The translations under genes and the position numbers were made by a program. Source: Laburnicola sp. R22_1 (Eukaryota; Ascomycota; Dothideomycetes; Pleosporales; Didymosphaeriaceae). Taken from it: 64,000 nucleotides of DNA. The stretch is from positions 1,116,001 to 1,180,000 of the forward strand of contig JACONQ010000004.1 of the NCBI GenBank assembly GCA_014281115.1, written 5' to 3'. The notes under the pieces are model-generated. The model did no database searches and was not told the origin of the DNA. It was given only the letters and a program-made list of their open reading frames with translations. This document shows, one piece after another, positions 10,709 through 22,898 of the stretch (position 1 is its first letter; the number at the start of each line of letters is the position of its first letter).

Positions 10709-13700
10709 ATGTTAACTACCCCAAATCGCGACCCCACAGTAATCCTTATAGACCATACCCAGTAGATTAAGTGGATCGCACAACTGGAGTCAAAGTGTGT
10801 GTTGTTAAACGTCTGGTCGAAGATCGACCCCAAACAGATAGCCCAGCCACTCGCCGAACCTATCGCCCCAATTAGGCCCTTAATAGTCGGCTATCAAGCA
10901 GCTACAGCGGCGATAAACCAACATCAAACCCAATACTAAGCGAATCACGGGCAGCACGCAGTAATACCCCCATTTGCACCAGCTCAACTATCTAACCTCT
11001 TAAACGCCGGCAAGACCTCATACAAAGAAGACGTAGACGACTTTAAGTCTATTTTTAAAGAATACAAGGTCCTTAATTAGAAATATTAATAAGAACAAAC
11101 CCACTTCTCTTAGGTTACCGACTTTATTCAGACAACAGTATCCTCACACCTATTTACTAACTGCTGCAAGCCGTCCCAACTATATCGAAGCTAGATAATC
11201 AAACTCGCCGCTACTATAGGCGTAAGATTAGAGGACGAGCTTAACAAAGCAAGGGAACGATACCAAGCAGCCCTTAAACCAATAAGAACAACAGCCTATT
11301 AGGACACCTAGCTTACTAAAGTGGACCACGCGGTTACAAAAGCCAAAGCAACTAGTGTACCTAACTGCCTAAACAATCAATTCATTAAGAACGACTTTGT
11401 AAAAGCTACAGCAAAGAATTTCCAAGGATGGACAATCTCATTTATAGAAAACGGCCTCCTAGATCCTATAGTAACAGCCACCAACATGTTCCTACAATTT
11501 AGAAAACAAGCCAACCTACTATACCTAGCTAAGAGCAAATTGTCCAGAGCAGCCTTCGCAGCTAGAGGACCAACCCTCGCTAGAGAAAAAGCTAATAATA
11601 ATGCCAATACTAAACTAACCCACAAAAGAGGTCGTAACCAACATTAAAAGCGTAGTTATCGCGATAGTGATACAATTAACTATACAATGCAGAAGTGTAA
11701 GGCTTGTGATAGACCATATAATCTTAATAAGTGTTGGTATACAATGCTAGAGACAGCGCCTCTAAATTAGAGAGCCTAAGACAGCATTAAGAGAATGGCT
11801 CAAGAAAGGATTAGCAACAATACTAAACTTTAGGAGGAAATACGCTTAGCGAAAAGGCCACAATCAAAAACCCCAGCTCTTAAGAAGTCGCACTTAGCAA
11901 CTCCAACAATAGAAGCTTCTACAGAAGAGTGACTACATAGAAGGCAAATTAGAGAGGTTAATATTGCAATAGCCGCCGCCTCTTTCATAACAAAACAGTC
12001 AAGGTACCCACTTAAACAATCCTTTATCCTTAACTTAGGGATAACGTGCTATGTAGCAAATAATATTAGACAATTCACAAACACTTAGCCACCCACACTA
12101 GGAGATTTCTTATAGGCAGGAAACTTACGCGTATGGATTATAGCATATAGCTCACTATATATAAGAGTGAAGACTGCAGGCTTAACACGCCGCCTTTACC
12201 TTAGAGATGTGGCCTTCTGCCCAGACCTACACTATAACCTTGTCTTATTTAGAGTACTCTAACAACAAGGCCTATAGTGGGATACCAAGTCAAACCCTAC
12301 CGTACTACGCCGGTACAACAATAGTGCTGTTGCGCTCCTTAAAGAACAATACGGACAATAGGTTGTTGAGTACAACAATATCTCTAAGCCAAAATTAACC
12401 TTTGCAACAACCAAAGCACGCACAATTAAGCCGCGACAACAAGCGAGCGGTGAGATGTGGCACAAACAACTAGAACACCTAGGACCTTAGGCACTTGAGC
12501 ACCTTGTGCATCACTCTAAGGGGGTGAAGATTGTTAGCATTCCTACTGTTAAGTGCGACACATATGGAAGATTAAAGTCTAAGCAACAGATAAAAAGAAC
12601 CCCCTAAACAATCCTAGAAGGTCTAAGAGAGCGAATAGCCCTAGACTTTCATAATTACGAAGAAGGGAGTAACACAAAGGAGAAGAGCCAAATGCTAATT
12701 ATGTGCAGAGTTACCAGTATGCTATAGGATTTCTATTTTAAAGACAACTAACCTGCCAGATCAATTATTAAAACCCTCCAAACATTTATCACATTTATAA
12801 AGAACCAATTTGGGATTATAGTCAAAGTTATTGAGACTAATAATAAGACGTTTCGCTCAGCCGAAGCCCAGAGGTGGAGGGACGAGCAAGATATAGCAGT
12901 CGAGCCCTTAGCACCTAATACCCAAGCCCAAAACGGCGGAGCTAAACGCTCAGGGGGTGTGGTAAAGGAGAAAGCTCGTGCAATGCGCCTTGACGCGAAT
13001 CTACCATAGGAAGTATGGCCTGAAGTGACTCAAACCGCCGTATACCTATACAATCGAACACCCAAGTATTCGAATCGCTAGAAGACGCCCTATAAAGCGT
13101 TCTTTACCGCTGTCGCCTTTTAAAATAGGATAGTCACATCCCCACGCAAACCAAACCAATCCCATCTACAAGCATATAGTTGCAAGGCCTTTGCCATAAC
13201 GGATAATACAAAGCGTGGCAAAGGACGTCTACAAAGACTCGACCTAAAGGCATAGATTGGATACTTAGTAGGTTACGTTTCCTCAAACATCTTTAGGATA
13301 TGGATACTGTTAATAGGCAAGGTTATCAGCACCCACAACGTAGTGTTTAACAAAGATAGCATCTTTAATAGAGACATAAAACATATTATAGACAATCTTA
13401 TACACAGTACCCTTAAAGAAATTACAACTTGGATTAGGACAATAGAGCTACCGCCTTTACCATCACAACAGAACGATGCTACAAGCAGGTTCTATAAGAA
13501 TGAAGCAACGGACAACTCTCCTTCTAAGCAAGTGGGGACACCCCAGTACGACGAGCGCGGGAGGAAGGTCATACCCTACCCGACGCCGCCAAGTACACCA
13601 CCACCAGCAGCCTTATTAGCGCAACTAATAAGCTTAGATAGATACAAGCAGTGCCCCAACTCGCTGCCCAGCGCTAGAGATAATCAGGAGCTAGATCCAG

Positions 13701-15573
13701 CCCTGCCTTGCCCTGGAGGAATACAGCCTGTTGAGAGAGCCCTCCTACGTAAAGAGGAAGGAAAGCTGGTTAATCCCCAGTTGCCCCTCTCCCACAATCT
13801 AGACAGACTCCAATCTCCACTCAGTTCCTTACCTAGTGAAGCGAAAGCCACTGCACCATAGGCCGCAGCCTTCATAGCTAGTACTAAAGCAGGTCACGTT
13901 CGTAAAGTAGAGGGGAAGAAACTAGATAACGCAAGCATTGAACGCATAATAATAAAAGGCTATTAGCCTTATTACAGCAAACTGTCACCAGCACCTCCTC
14001 CAAACGGGCTCAAGCCTACGCACCCACTCTACATGCTCTTTAAGAAAGCTAAGGAAGAACACCTCAATAGCCACAAACAAACAAAGTCATAGACTAAGGT
14101 GCCTACTATTCAGGCAAGACAAGAAGGGATCCAGATACTAGATTCAATGTGGGTATACACCTACAAGCTTAATCAGCACCACTACTTCCAGAAGTGTAAG
14201 ACAAGGCTAGTTGTCTAAGGCGATCAACAGAACAATGTTACCACCCAAGAGACCTATGCCGCCACACTCGCAGGAAGATCGTTTAGGATGCTAATGGCTA
14301 TTGCTGCTTAGTTTAACCTAGAGCTAAAGCAGTACGACGTGACCAACGCTTTCGTACATGCATTAATTAATCGTGTTATCTACATGCGAATGCCACGCGG
14401 GTATGCACGTCCAGGCACGATACTTCAGCTTCAAAAGGCGCTGTATAGCCTGCGGATCTCACCCTTACTATGGCAAAGGGACTTCACCGCCTACCTCACA
14501 GAGCTTGGTTTCTCTGTAGTTCCACACGAACCATGTTGCATAGTACAAAAAGGGGTGTTTATCTTCTTCTACATTAATAATATTATTCTCGCGTATCACC
14601 CACGAAACCGTACACTAGCAGACCAGGTCGTGAAGGATCTCCAGAAGAAATACAGCCTAACAGGAGGAGGGGATTTGAGATAGTTCCTTAGAATAGAGGT
14701 AATAAGAGACCGAACCCAGCAGAAGATATAGCTATCGCAAGCCGCGTATATCAACAAAATCGTCCAACTCGCAACTAATCATAACCTTCGCCACGATACC
14801 CCAATAGCTCGAATAGAGCTTACTAGCCGCATAGACCTCGCAACACATAGAGAGATCAACCTATACCAACGCAAAATTAGCTCCCTACTCTTTGTAGCGG
14901 TGAATACACGCCCTAACGTTGCATTCGCTATCTCACAACTTGCCCGCTTCCTTACCAATCTAAGCCCAACACATCAACAAGCGACTAATCGCGTCCTCTT
15001 ATACCTACACTCTACACAAACATACGCCCTAGAGTTTAGAGGAGACAATAGTCTTATTATAGCTAGCGACACATCGTTTACAGACAACACAATAGATAGG
15101 AAGAGTTCCTAAGAGTACGCAATTAAACTATTTAGCGGTCTTATCGCCTAGCGAGCCAACAAGCAGGACACGGTTACCACTTCAACAACTAAGGCAGAGC
15201 TCCTAGCACTATCCCAAGTAGCTAAGGAAGCTATGTTTACGCAGATGCTGCTTAACAAACTTCAAGTAACACTAGAAGACCCAGTGATTACTATTTAGTG
15301 CGATAACAAGCAGACAATTCGGCTGATTAACGAGGAGATCTCTTAGCTGACAACCAAGCTTCGACATGTGGATATCCACAATTACTAGCTACAACAGGAG
15401 GCAAAAAGGAAGTCAATTAGAGTGACATATGCCCCCTCAAGCGATATAATCGCCAATGGATTCACTAAGACCCTTCCTATTAGGACCTGGCCCCAGTTCC
15501 TAAGTCAAGTAGGACTAGCAAACGTAAAGGACCGCATAATTGTAGAGCAAGGAGAAATAGATGCAATAACATA
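10709..15573 (+). pseudogene. Copia C gag-pol polyprotein, RIP-broken
   Basis: Starts at ATG 10709 (MLTTPNRDPTV, the Copia gag start style seen in all sisters). A zinc knuckle appears near 11690-11740 ('CKACDRPYNLNKC', His changed to Tyr). The protease active site is near 12030 ('LNLGITCYV', DSG damaged). The integrase His-Cys finger and core run about 12440-13000, ending in a GGVVKEKARAMRLDANL motif. The RT is clearest at 14230-14690: 'FFYINNIILAY', a YVDD box mutated to YINN. RNase H follows at 14900-15300. The frame between is full of TAG/TAA, so nothing is made. Boundaries of the domains are approximate. Confidence 0.85.
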
Positions 15574-15676
15574 AAAGATTGAAGCCTTAGGAAGAATAGT
15601 AGATGCTAGGACATCCCGGATCACCTAAGAATGAATAGGGAACAGCTCAAGGCGAGGTCGCCGAGCTAAGGGGGTG

Positions 15677-15894
15677 TGTCAGATTGGATAGGTAATCCGA
15701 ACAACTATCGTGAGTGGCAGGAGAGAGATGAAATAGCCCCTACCCAAATAGGGATAGTATGGAGGATTAGCCAAGAACCAAAACAGCGCACAAGCAGACC
15801 TCTAGAGGGAGGACACCCTGAAGAACAACAACAACCAACATTACGCATTGTTAAGATATGGACTTTATTTATTAATAAACCCTTTAATCTGACA
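15677..15894 (+). repeat. 3' LTR of Copia C
   Basis: 218 bp, TGTCAGATTGG...TTTAATCTGACA, matching the 5' LTR pieces 8592-8620 and 10415-10601. A chance short open frame inside it is not a gene. Confidence 0.93.
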
Positions 15895-15903
15895 CCAATC
15901 AAC

Positions 15904-15927
15904 AGCTCACAGGTCGACCTGTGAGCT
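15904..15927. repeat. Perfect 24-bp palindrome in LTR of Copia B
   Basis: AGCTCACAGGTC followed by its exact reverse complement. The equivalent place in the 3' LTR (about 21016-21039) has decayed to an imperfect form by transitions and one transversion. Nearby is another inverted repeat, TTAGCG-CGA-CGCTAA. Confidence 0.85.
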
Positions 15928-16087
15928 ATTTAGCGCGACGCTAAGCCCCTTTAGGAATAACGACGTCTTGGCACTAGATAGACACCTCGCGCATAGCCGA
16001 GCTTCTCCAACACAATTAATAATCTCAACTATTATAAAAATCCACTATAATCCATCTTATACATTAAAGATACCCTTATATCTGATA

Positions 16088-16106
16088 ATTAAGAGTCTTA
16101 CTGCCT
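16088..16106 (+). other. Primer-binding site of Copia B (half tRNA-Lys type)
   Basis: attaagagtcttactgcct; one C-to-T change from the copies in C and E. It abuts the 5' LTR. Confidence 0.7.
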
Positions 16107-16123
16107 TAATCAAGCCGATTATT

Positions 16124-19100
16124 ATGGCTCTATTAACACTTAGGGATTCTATAGTAATCCTGGCTAATTACTTAAACTTCACACCGTGGCTAAGGCAAAT
16201 TAAAGCCTGAAGCCAATCGCTAGAAATCTGGGATCTTATTGACCTAGCTCTACCCAATTAACTTACGATTAAACCAATTATTCCAGTCGCACTAAACATT
16301 AGTAGCTATTAACCGAATGGCGCGTATATAGCCGTCCATCCTAATAAGCCTCTATTACTACTGTCACAGCTATTAACAGCTGGCGCAAAGGTATATAAAG
16401 ATAATATCAACTTCTATAAGAATTAACTTAAGACCTACAAAAAACTCGAGCGCGTATATTAAGAGGAGAAGGCGGACCTAGATAAGCTGGTTACCCTTAT
16501 CTAATCCACAACCTCGGTACACTTGCAGACTAACTACTGCACCCTAGGTTAATTAATTAGACAATGGATTAACAACCTCACAACTATGGTTGGGGTTGAC
16601 CAACACGACGAACAACAAGAAGCAAGAGGCAGATATTAAGACGCCCTTAAGCCAATGAGGGCTGCCGGATTATGGGCAGCCTGGCTTGCTGAGTACGATC
16701 ATGCGGCTACAGAAGCTGAGTACAACAACGTCTTAGAACTTTAGCAGCTAGACTTAGTTAAACAAGACTTCATAAAGGCAGTATCCAACGTCGCACCTAT
16801 ATAGGTTACGACCTTCTAGTAATATAGAAGCAAGGATTAAACTGTTTAAAGAAAACAAATAGTGAAACTCTTCTAAGAACATATAGTACTGCAGCACTCA
16901 ATTAAGGGTAAATAGAAGGGCGCTTTTGCTGCTGCAGGACCATCTCTCGCTGGTAGTGGTGAACCCACCCAGGCCGCAGATAGGGACGCCTATCCTGTGG
17001 ATGAAGCAGCATCACTAAAGCGAGGCAGATCACGCGCCAATAAAGCTGGCTCTAGGGCCAAATCCAAGCAGTCCGTACGAATCACTGACGATGAGCCAAC
17101 GGCAGTTGGTGGCCAAGAGGAATCAAACCTCAAGTGCCCTGCTTGTGAACAACGCCATAGTCTGAAAGACTGCTTTTACGCATTCCCTGAAAAGCAACCT
17201 AACTAGTTTCAACTAAAGCCTACAGTAGTTGCCCTAATAAAATTCAGGATGGAGAATGACCTAGTGCTTATTGAGGGCTTGAGATCTGTAAAGCGTCCAA
17301 GATCACAGACACTAAAGATTAAACAATCACATACTCCTACTCTAACTTAAATTACTAAAGTTGCTAACAATAAATAACTAGATGGCAGACAAATTACCAA
17401 CCTCCCAGCGAGCTTTAATGCCGCATCCTACCACTTAGACCCGAACACATACCCACTATGTTACTCCGCGATTCTTAATTTAGGCACGACCTGCTACATC
17501 TTTAATAATATTGATTAATTTGTCACACTGCGGCCACCGTCGCTAGGAGACTTTATATAGGCGGGATTATTACAAGTATAGATAAAAGGATATAGGAGCG
17601 TCTATCTGCACATTAGAAGCGAGCAAGGAAATCGCGTAGTAAGGCTAGACAACGTCGCCTACTGCCCTAATCTGCTATGCAATCTAGTGTTGTTCTAATT
17701 ACTCTGTAGGCAAGGCCTCTGGTAGGACACGCAAGCAGAACTAACAAAGATTAGAAGAAGAGATAACACTATCCTGGCCGAACTTCAAGAAGTACACGAT
17801 TAATGGGTACTAGAGTTCAGAGCAATACTAACACAAAACTGTACTATACGCAATAGTATATACGCCACACATAAGATTACCACGCGCACCGCACGGCGAG
17901 CGCAAAAGGCGGACGCCATTACATGGCACAAACAATTAGGCCACCTAGGTCCTCAGGCGCTTGAACACACAGTAAATCACTCTAAGGGGGTGCGCCTCAA
18001 AGGACTAACTATGGTTAAATGCGACGCTTGCGGCAGATCAAAGCTAAAGCAATAAATTAGAAGATAGGCCAGACAAATTAACAACAGCCCTGGTGAGAGA
18101 GTCGCTATAGACTTTCACAACTTCGAACAAGAAAGCTTAACTAGAGAGAAGAGCCAAATGCTTATTACTAATTAATTCTTAGGCATGGCTTGGGACTTCT
18201 ATTTCAAAGATAACCGACTAGCGCGAACAATTATTAAGCTGCTGAAGGAATTTGTACTATTTATAAAAGTACAATTTAAGGTGACTATCAAGGTTATTGA
18301 ATCTGACAATGAGATCTTCTTAGTTAAACAAGACGTTCACAAGTGGTGTGTTAGCGAAGGCATCATTATCGAGCCCTTAGCACCTAATACCTAAGCCCAA
18401 AATAGAGGCGCTAAACGCTTAGGGGGTGTAATTAAGGAGAAGAGTCGTGCAATGCGACTTAACGCCAACCTTCCCTGGACACTATGGCTAGAAATCACAC
18501 AAGCGGCCATATATCTATACAATCGAACACCGAACTACGCCAATCAATAGCGATCACCACACAAAGTATTCTTCACGACAGTTGCCTTCCAGAACGGCAT
18601 TGTCACTCGACCAAAGAAACCAAACCAAGCTTACCTCAGGGCCTATGGCTGCAAAGCCTTCGCCATGACCAACGATACGAAACGCGGCAAGAGCAAGCTC
18701 CAAAGAGGATATGGATCCCCTCACTCGCGAAAGTCATCAGTACACGCGACGTTATCTTTGACGAACAATTAGTGTTCTTAGGCAAAACAGAAGACCTGAT
18801 AGACAACCTTATGCACAGCACTTATGAAGAGATTGCAGCATGGACCCAATTAGTGGAGTTACTGCCCTCACCACTAGAACAACAAAATACCAAGTCTTTC
18901 TACGAGGATGAGTCGATTACAGACTCCCACGAGGATGACAGTACTCCAGGGTACATTCAAGGGAGGAAGATTAATTACACCTACCTATCACCACCAGCGA
19001 CACCTCCGCCTGTCGCACTGCTTGCCCAATTAATAGTGAGCAGCGAACACAATTAACATGAACAAATCCCCATAGGATCACCACAGCCAGATTAACGTGC

Positions 19101-20760
19101 TGTGCCATGGGCAACCGCCTTCCTAGTAGGAACAGAAGCAGAAAGCTGAGGCAAATATAAAGGAAAGCCACTTAACAAAGCGCAATTTAGACGCATGCTT
19201 ATAGTAGGCAAGAAACCCTATTAGAGCTCTTTGCTAGAACCCCTATCTTGCAGAACACGGATAGAAGATTACCCACTATTTAAGATATGGAGGGATGCTG
19301 AGCGATTGCATCTACAGAGCCACTAAGAAATGAAGTTATGGAGTGAGGTGCCTGTTGCCCCAGTGCGATCACGCGGCCACCAGATCCTTGACTGTATGTG
19401 GGTGTATACCTATAAACTTGACAAACATCACCAATTTTAGAACTGCAAAGCTAGGCTGGTAGTGCGCGGAGATCAACACTCGCAGGACAATTATTCCGCC
19501 TGCTCATATCTATGGCGGCTTGGTTCGACCTAGAGCTCAGCCAGTACGACGTCACCAACGCTTTCGTCCACGCGAAACTGGACAGAGAACTCTACATAAG
19601 AATGCCACAAGGTTATACCTAATTAGGCACCATCCTACAGTTGCATAAGGCACTGTATGGTCTACGAATCTCACCACTACTGTGGCAGAGAGAATTTACT
19701 AGCGTGCTCGAGGATCTTAGTTTCACTATAGTCCCGCACGAACCCTGCTATATAATCAAAGACGGCATCATCATCTTCTTCTATGTAGACGACCTCATCG
19801 TCGCATACTCAAAGGATCAGAAACACGCTGCTAACGCAGTGATGAGAAAGATAAGTACCAAATTCACCCTCACTGGCGGTAACAATCTACAGTGGTTTCT
19901 AGGAATTGAAATTGTTAGAGACCGTGCTAACCAGCAACTCTGGCTATCACAGGCGTCCTATGTGGACAAGATCAGCCGCCTTATCGACCAACGCGACCTT
20001 AAGCACGATACACTAATAACAGCAGTCGAACTACTTCCCTAAGAAGGACTCGCCTTAAAGGCAGAGATTAATTAATACTAGCAAAAGATCGGATTAATCC
20101 TCTACGCTATAGTAACTACGCGCCTAGATATCGCTTTCGCAAGCTCCTAATTATTGCGCTTTCTATCAAATCCCAGCAACAACCATTACAACGCCGCTAA
20201 CCGCGTGCTGCTATACCTATCCTCCACCTAATCATTAGGGCTACGCTCTGGAGGAGCAGACACCTACAAAGTTGCGAGCGACGTGTTGTTTGCAGACAAT
20301 ACCCTTAATAGGAAAAGCTTATAAGGATACATTATTAAGCTATTTAGTAGACTTGTCGCCTAGAAGGCAAATAAGTAAGACACAGTCACCACCTTAATGA
20401 CTAAAGCTGAGTTGCTGGCACTCTTACAGGTTGTAAAGAAGGCACTCTTTACCGCTTAGTTAATCGCTAAGCTTAAGATTACACTCTCACTATTAACAAT
20501 TATAATTAATTGCGACAATTAACAAACAATTTAACTTGTTACTAAAGAGATCGCTAAGTTACAAACTAAGCTTAGGCATATTAATATATATAATCACTAG
20601 CTTCGACAAGAAGTAGTACGTAGAGCTATTAAAGTCCAGTACTAACAATTAGAAGAGATGGCAGCAGATGGCCTTACAAAGGCTCTGCCAGCCAGGAAAT
20701 GGACTAAGTTCTTAAATCAACTAGGACTTAAAGACGTTGCAGGGAGGATCACCAACTAAG
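16124..20760 (+). pseudogene. Copia B gag-pol polyprotein, RIP-broken
   Basis: Gag begins at ATG 16124 (MALLTLRDS). Its C-terminal end is open at 16997-17206 and holds the zinc knuckle 'CPACEQRHSLKDC' (C-x2-C-x3-H-x4-C). Protease is near 17480, the integrase finger and core about 17930-18480, and the RT about 19480-20042. In the last open stretch, 19641-20042 (133 codons), the catalytic box 'FFYVDDLIVAY' is intact, with 'TLTGGNNLQWFLGIEIVRD' downstream. RNase H remains are at 20100-20470. Stops elsewhere are TAG/TAA from RIP. The RT fragment is the best-preserved part. Confidence 0.87.
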
Positions 20761-20875
20761 AGGTTAACCTGCACGAACTAGAACAAAGGATGGAAGCATT
20801 TGGACTATGAGCCATAGTACGGTTACGAAAGAGATGTGTCCAGCTTGGCCTAAGATGATCCAAGCTGAGGGGGTG

Positions 20876-21197
20876 TGTTAGATAGACAGTCACTGTGAAT
20901 CACGGTGAATGTGTATCTAATTATATGGTCTCCTTACGATGAAATTACTATAAATCACACTAAGGAGGCTGGCGCATAGTAATCACTAAAGTGGGGCTAA
21001 TGGCCTAATTAATAGCTTACAAGTCGACCTGGGAGCTATTTAGCGCGACGCTAAGCCCCTTTAGGAATGACTACGTCTTAGCACTAGATAGACACCTCGC
21101 GCATAGCCGAGCTTCTCTAACACAATTAATAATCTCAACCATTATAAAAATCCACTATAATCCATCTTATATATTAAAGATACCCTTATATCTAACA
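20876..21197 (+). repeat. 3' LTR of Copia B
   Basis: 322 bp, TGTTAGATAG...ATCTAACA, followed by the target duplication ATAGT. It is preceded by the purine tract aagctgagggggtg. Confidence 0.93.
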
Positions 21198-22704
21198 ATA
21201 GTATAGCTTAATGACTGCGAAGGTCTGCAGATAACTAGGCTTATTTAATAATTAAGAGAAGAATTAGTATTAGAGTTATATAATCTAGCTTATTTAATAG
21301 AGAGAATGGCCTAGAATATAAATAGGTTAGAGGCTGCATACTAGTAATAGTTAATCTAATCGCCTTATAGAGCTAAATAGGGAGCTTGTTCTAGTTCTAA
21401 GGTATAAGTTTAGGCTATACTTAACTCTTACTCTAAAGCTTTAAGTTGCTCTTTAAAATAACTAATTTCTATATAGTAAATATTAGTCTTTTATTAAACC
21501 TAATTATATGTCTATAATAGGACTATACTAGTCTTATATTTCTTAATTTCCTCTAAGGTGGTTTTATAATAGATTATATACTTATTTGCCTCTAATTCTA
21601 ATATTTAAGCTAAGTTATAGGCTATAGAAGTAGGCCCTCTAAATCCTAGGTCATATCTTAGAAAATCTTAAGATCTTAAATCTTCTTAGTTATTACTTAC
21701 TTAAGTAAGTTATAAGTATTTATAAGTTGCAAAAATTGCTTATTATATATTTTAATAAGGGCTATAGTTTTTATAAGAGTAATAGCTAGTTAGAAAAATA
21801 ACTTATATAGTTTTACTAGAACGCAAAGTTCTTTTATACTATCTTATATAGTTCTTAAGCGTTATAAAGCACGTAGCGTTATATCTTCTCTTTATTAGAA
21901 CTAGTAGTACTAATCTCTATAGTAATGTCCTTAGCTTCTTTATTAAAATGTCCCTAGAGAGAATTATTCTTAGGGAGCAAACTATGGCGGGACTTACAAC
22001 AGTTAGGGCAATTACTAGAGGCTATTAGAATAGCTAGTATAGTGCGCTTATTTGTGGGTAACGCAGTTGCTTAGGGGTTATTAAGATCTAGGGCGCTACT
22101 AGGGTAGAGAAGTAATAATTGTTTAGATTAACGCCTATATTATTCTGCTAGTTCTTATTTAAAGACATTGCTATTATTATAAAATATAGAGATAGTGGCT
22201 ATACTGCCCTAAGTTATTATTTAAGACGTGTTCTAGGTGTTAAACTAAGAGCTAGACTTAGAGTTATCTTAAGAACAAAGGAACTAGTTAAGCTTATTAT
22301 TATTCGTCTTACTTATCTAACCTACATCCTTAGTAGGAACTGTAGGGCAAAAGCCACCGCAATTATTAGGGAACAAGGAGCAGAATTAGTTAGATATAGC
22401 AATATCTAGCTTATTTTTATTACTTTTCTTAGCTATAGATAGTGAGTTTAAGAAATATTAAAGCTAAGTAGTGTACAGAAGTTATGGGCTATAGCGGCCT
22501 TTATAGGTGTTAGGTTATAGCATATATAAAGTTTGCTTCTATAGCTATCTAACTTTTATATACTATATAGTAGCGTATAAGACAATATAGCTAGCCATAC
22601 TATTACGTTATTAGGTTCTTAATAGTATAGTCTTACTATAAGGACTAGAGTTTTAACTACGTAGAATAACACAGGCTCTTACTATTATTATTATACTATA
22701 TTAG
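21198..22704 (-). pseudogene. Further relic of the Gypsy element (upstream gag part)
   Basis: By the target duplications of B and D this stretch was once continuous with 6689-8457. On the minus strand, a frame readable apart from TAG/TAA appears about 22340-21750, without a motif I can name. TpA-rich, no gene. Confidence 0.45.
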
Positions 22705-22879
22705 TGTCAGATAGAACGAGCTGTGGTGAGGTTAGATCTGTACAATCGAGCAGGGACCACCTAGCTTGTCACACTAGCGAAGAAGTTAGAACCAGCTAAA
22801 CACGGTTGGAACAGAACACAACACAATAATCATTATCCATTAAGACGCTACATCGCATTTTTTACCATTAAATCTGACA
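22705..22879 (+). repeat. 5' LTR of Copia D
   Basis: 175 bp; TGTCAGATAGAAC...AAATCTGACA. Confidence 0.92.
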
Positions 22880-22898
22880 ATTAAGAGTCTTACTGCCT
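22880..22898 (+). other. Primer-binding site of Copia D (half tRNA-Lys type)
   Basis: attaagagtcttactgcct directly after the LTR. Same site as in B. Confidence 0.7.

Larger units (their letters stand above)
8592..15894 (+). mobile_element. Ty1/Copia retrotransposon C inside the 5' LTR of B
   Basis: 218-bp LTRs (8592-8620 joined to 10415-10601 after removing the pogo element; 15677-15894) with target duplication CCAAT (8587-8591, 15895-15899). The primer-binding site starts at 10602 and the purine tract 'gagctaagggggtg' ends at 15676. Internal order is gag, protease, integrase, RT, RNase H, plus strand. RIP stops are numerous but fewer than in A or D. The coding part is closely related to Copia H at the right edge of the window. 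Confidence 0.93.
8458..16087 (+). repeat. 5' LTR of Copia B, split by Copia C
   Basis: 134 bp (8458-8591) plus 188 bp (15900-16087) make 322 bp, equal to the 3' LTR. The second piece carries a perfect 24-bp palindrome at 15904-15927 (AGCTCACAGGTC followed by its reverse complement). Confidence 0.88.
8458..21197 (+). mobile_element. Ty1/Copia retrotransposon B (nested host of Copia C)
   Basis: The 322-bp LTRs are at 8458-16087 (split by Copia C; pieces 8458-8591 and 15900-16087) and 20876-21197. The target duplication is ATAGT (8453-8457, 21198-21202). The primer-binding site follows at 16088 and the purine tract 'caagctgagggggtg' ends at 20875. Gag, protease, integrase, RT and RNase H are in the order expected for Copia on the plus strand, all broken by RIP stops. 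It is inserted into the Gypsy relic. The lengths of the two LTRs agree exactly once Copia C is removed, which supports the nesting model. Confidence 0.92.

Noticed and set aside
15676..15924. 82-codon open frame as a gene
   Set aside because: It lies inside the 3' LTR of Copia C and reads out of it; the same LTR in H gives a similar chance frame (62049-62321).
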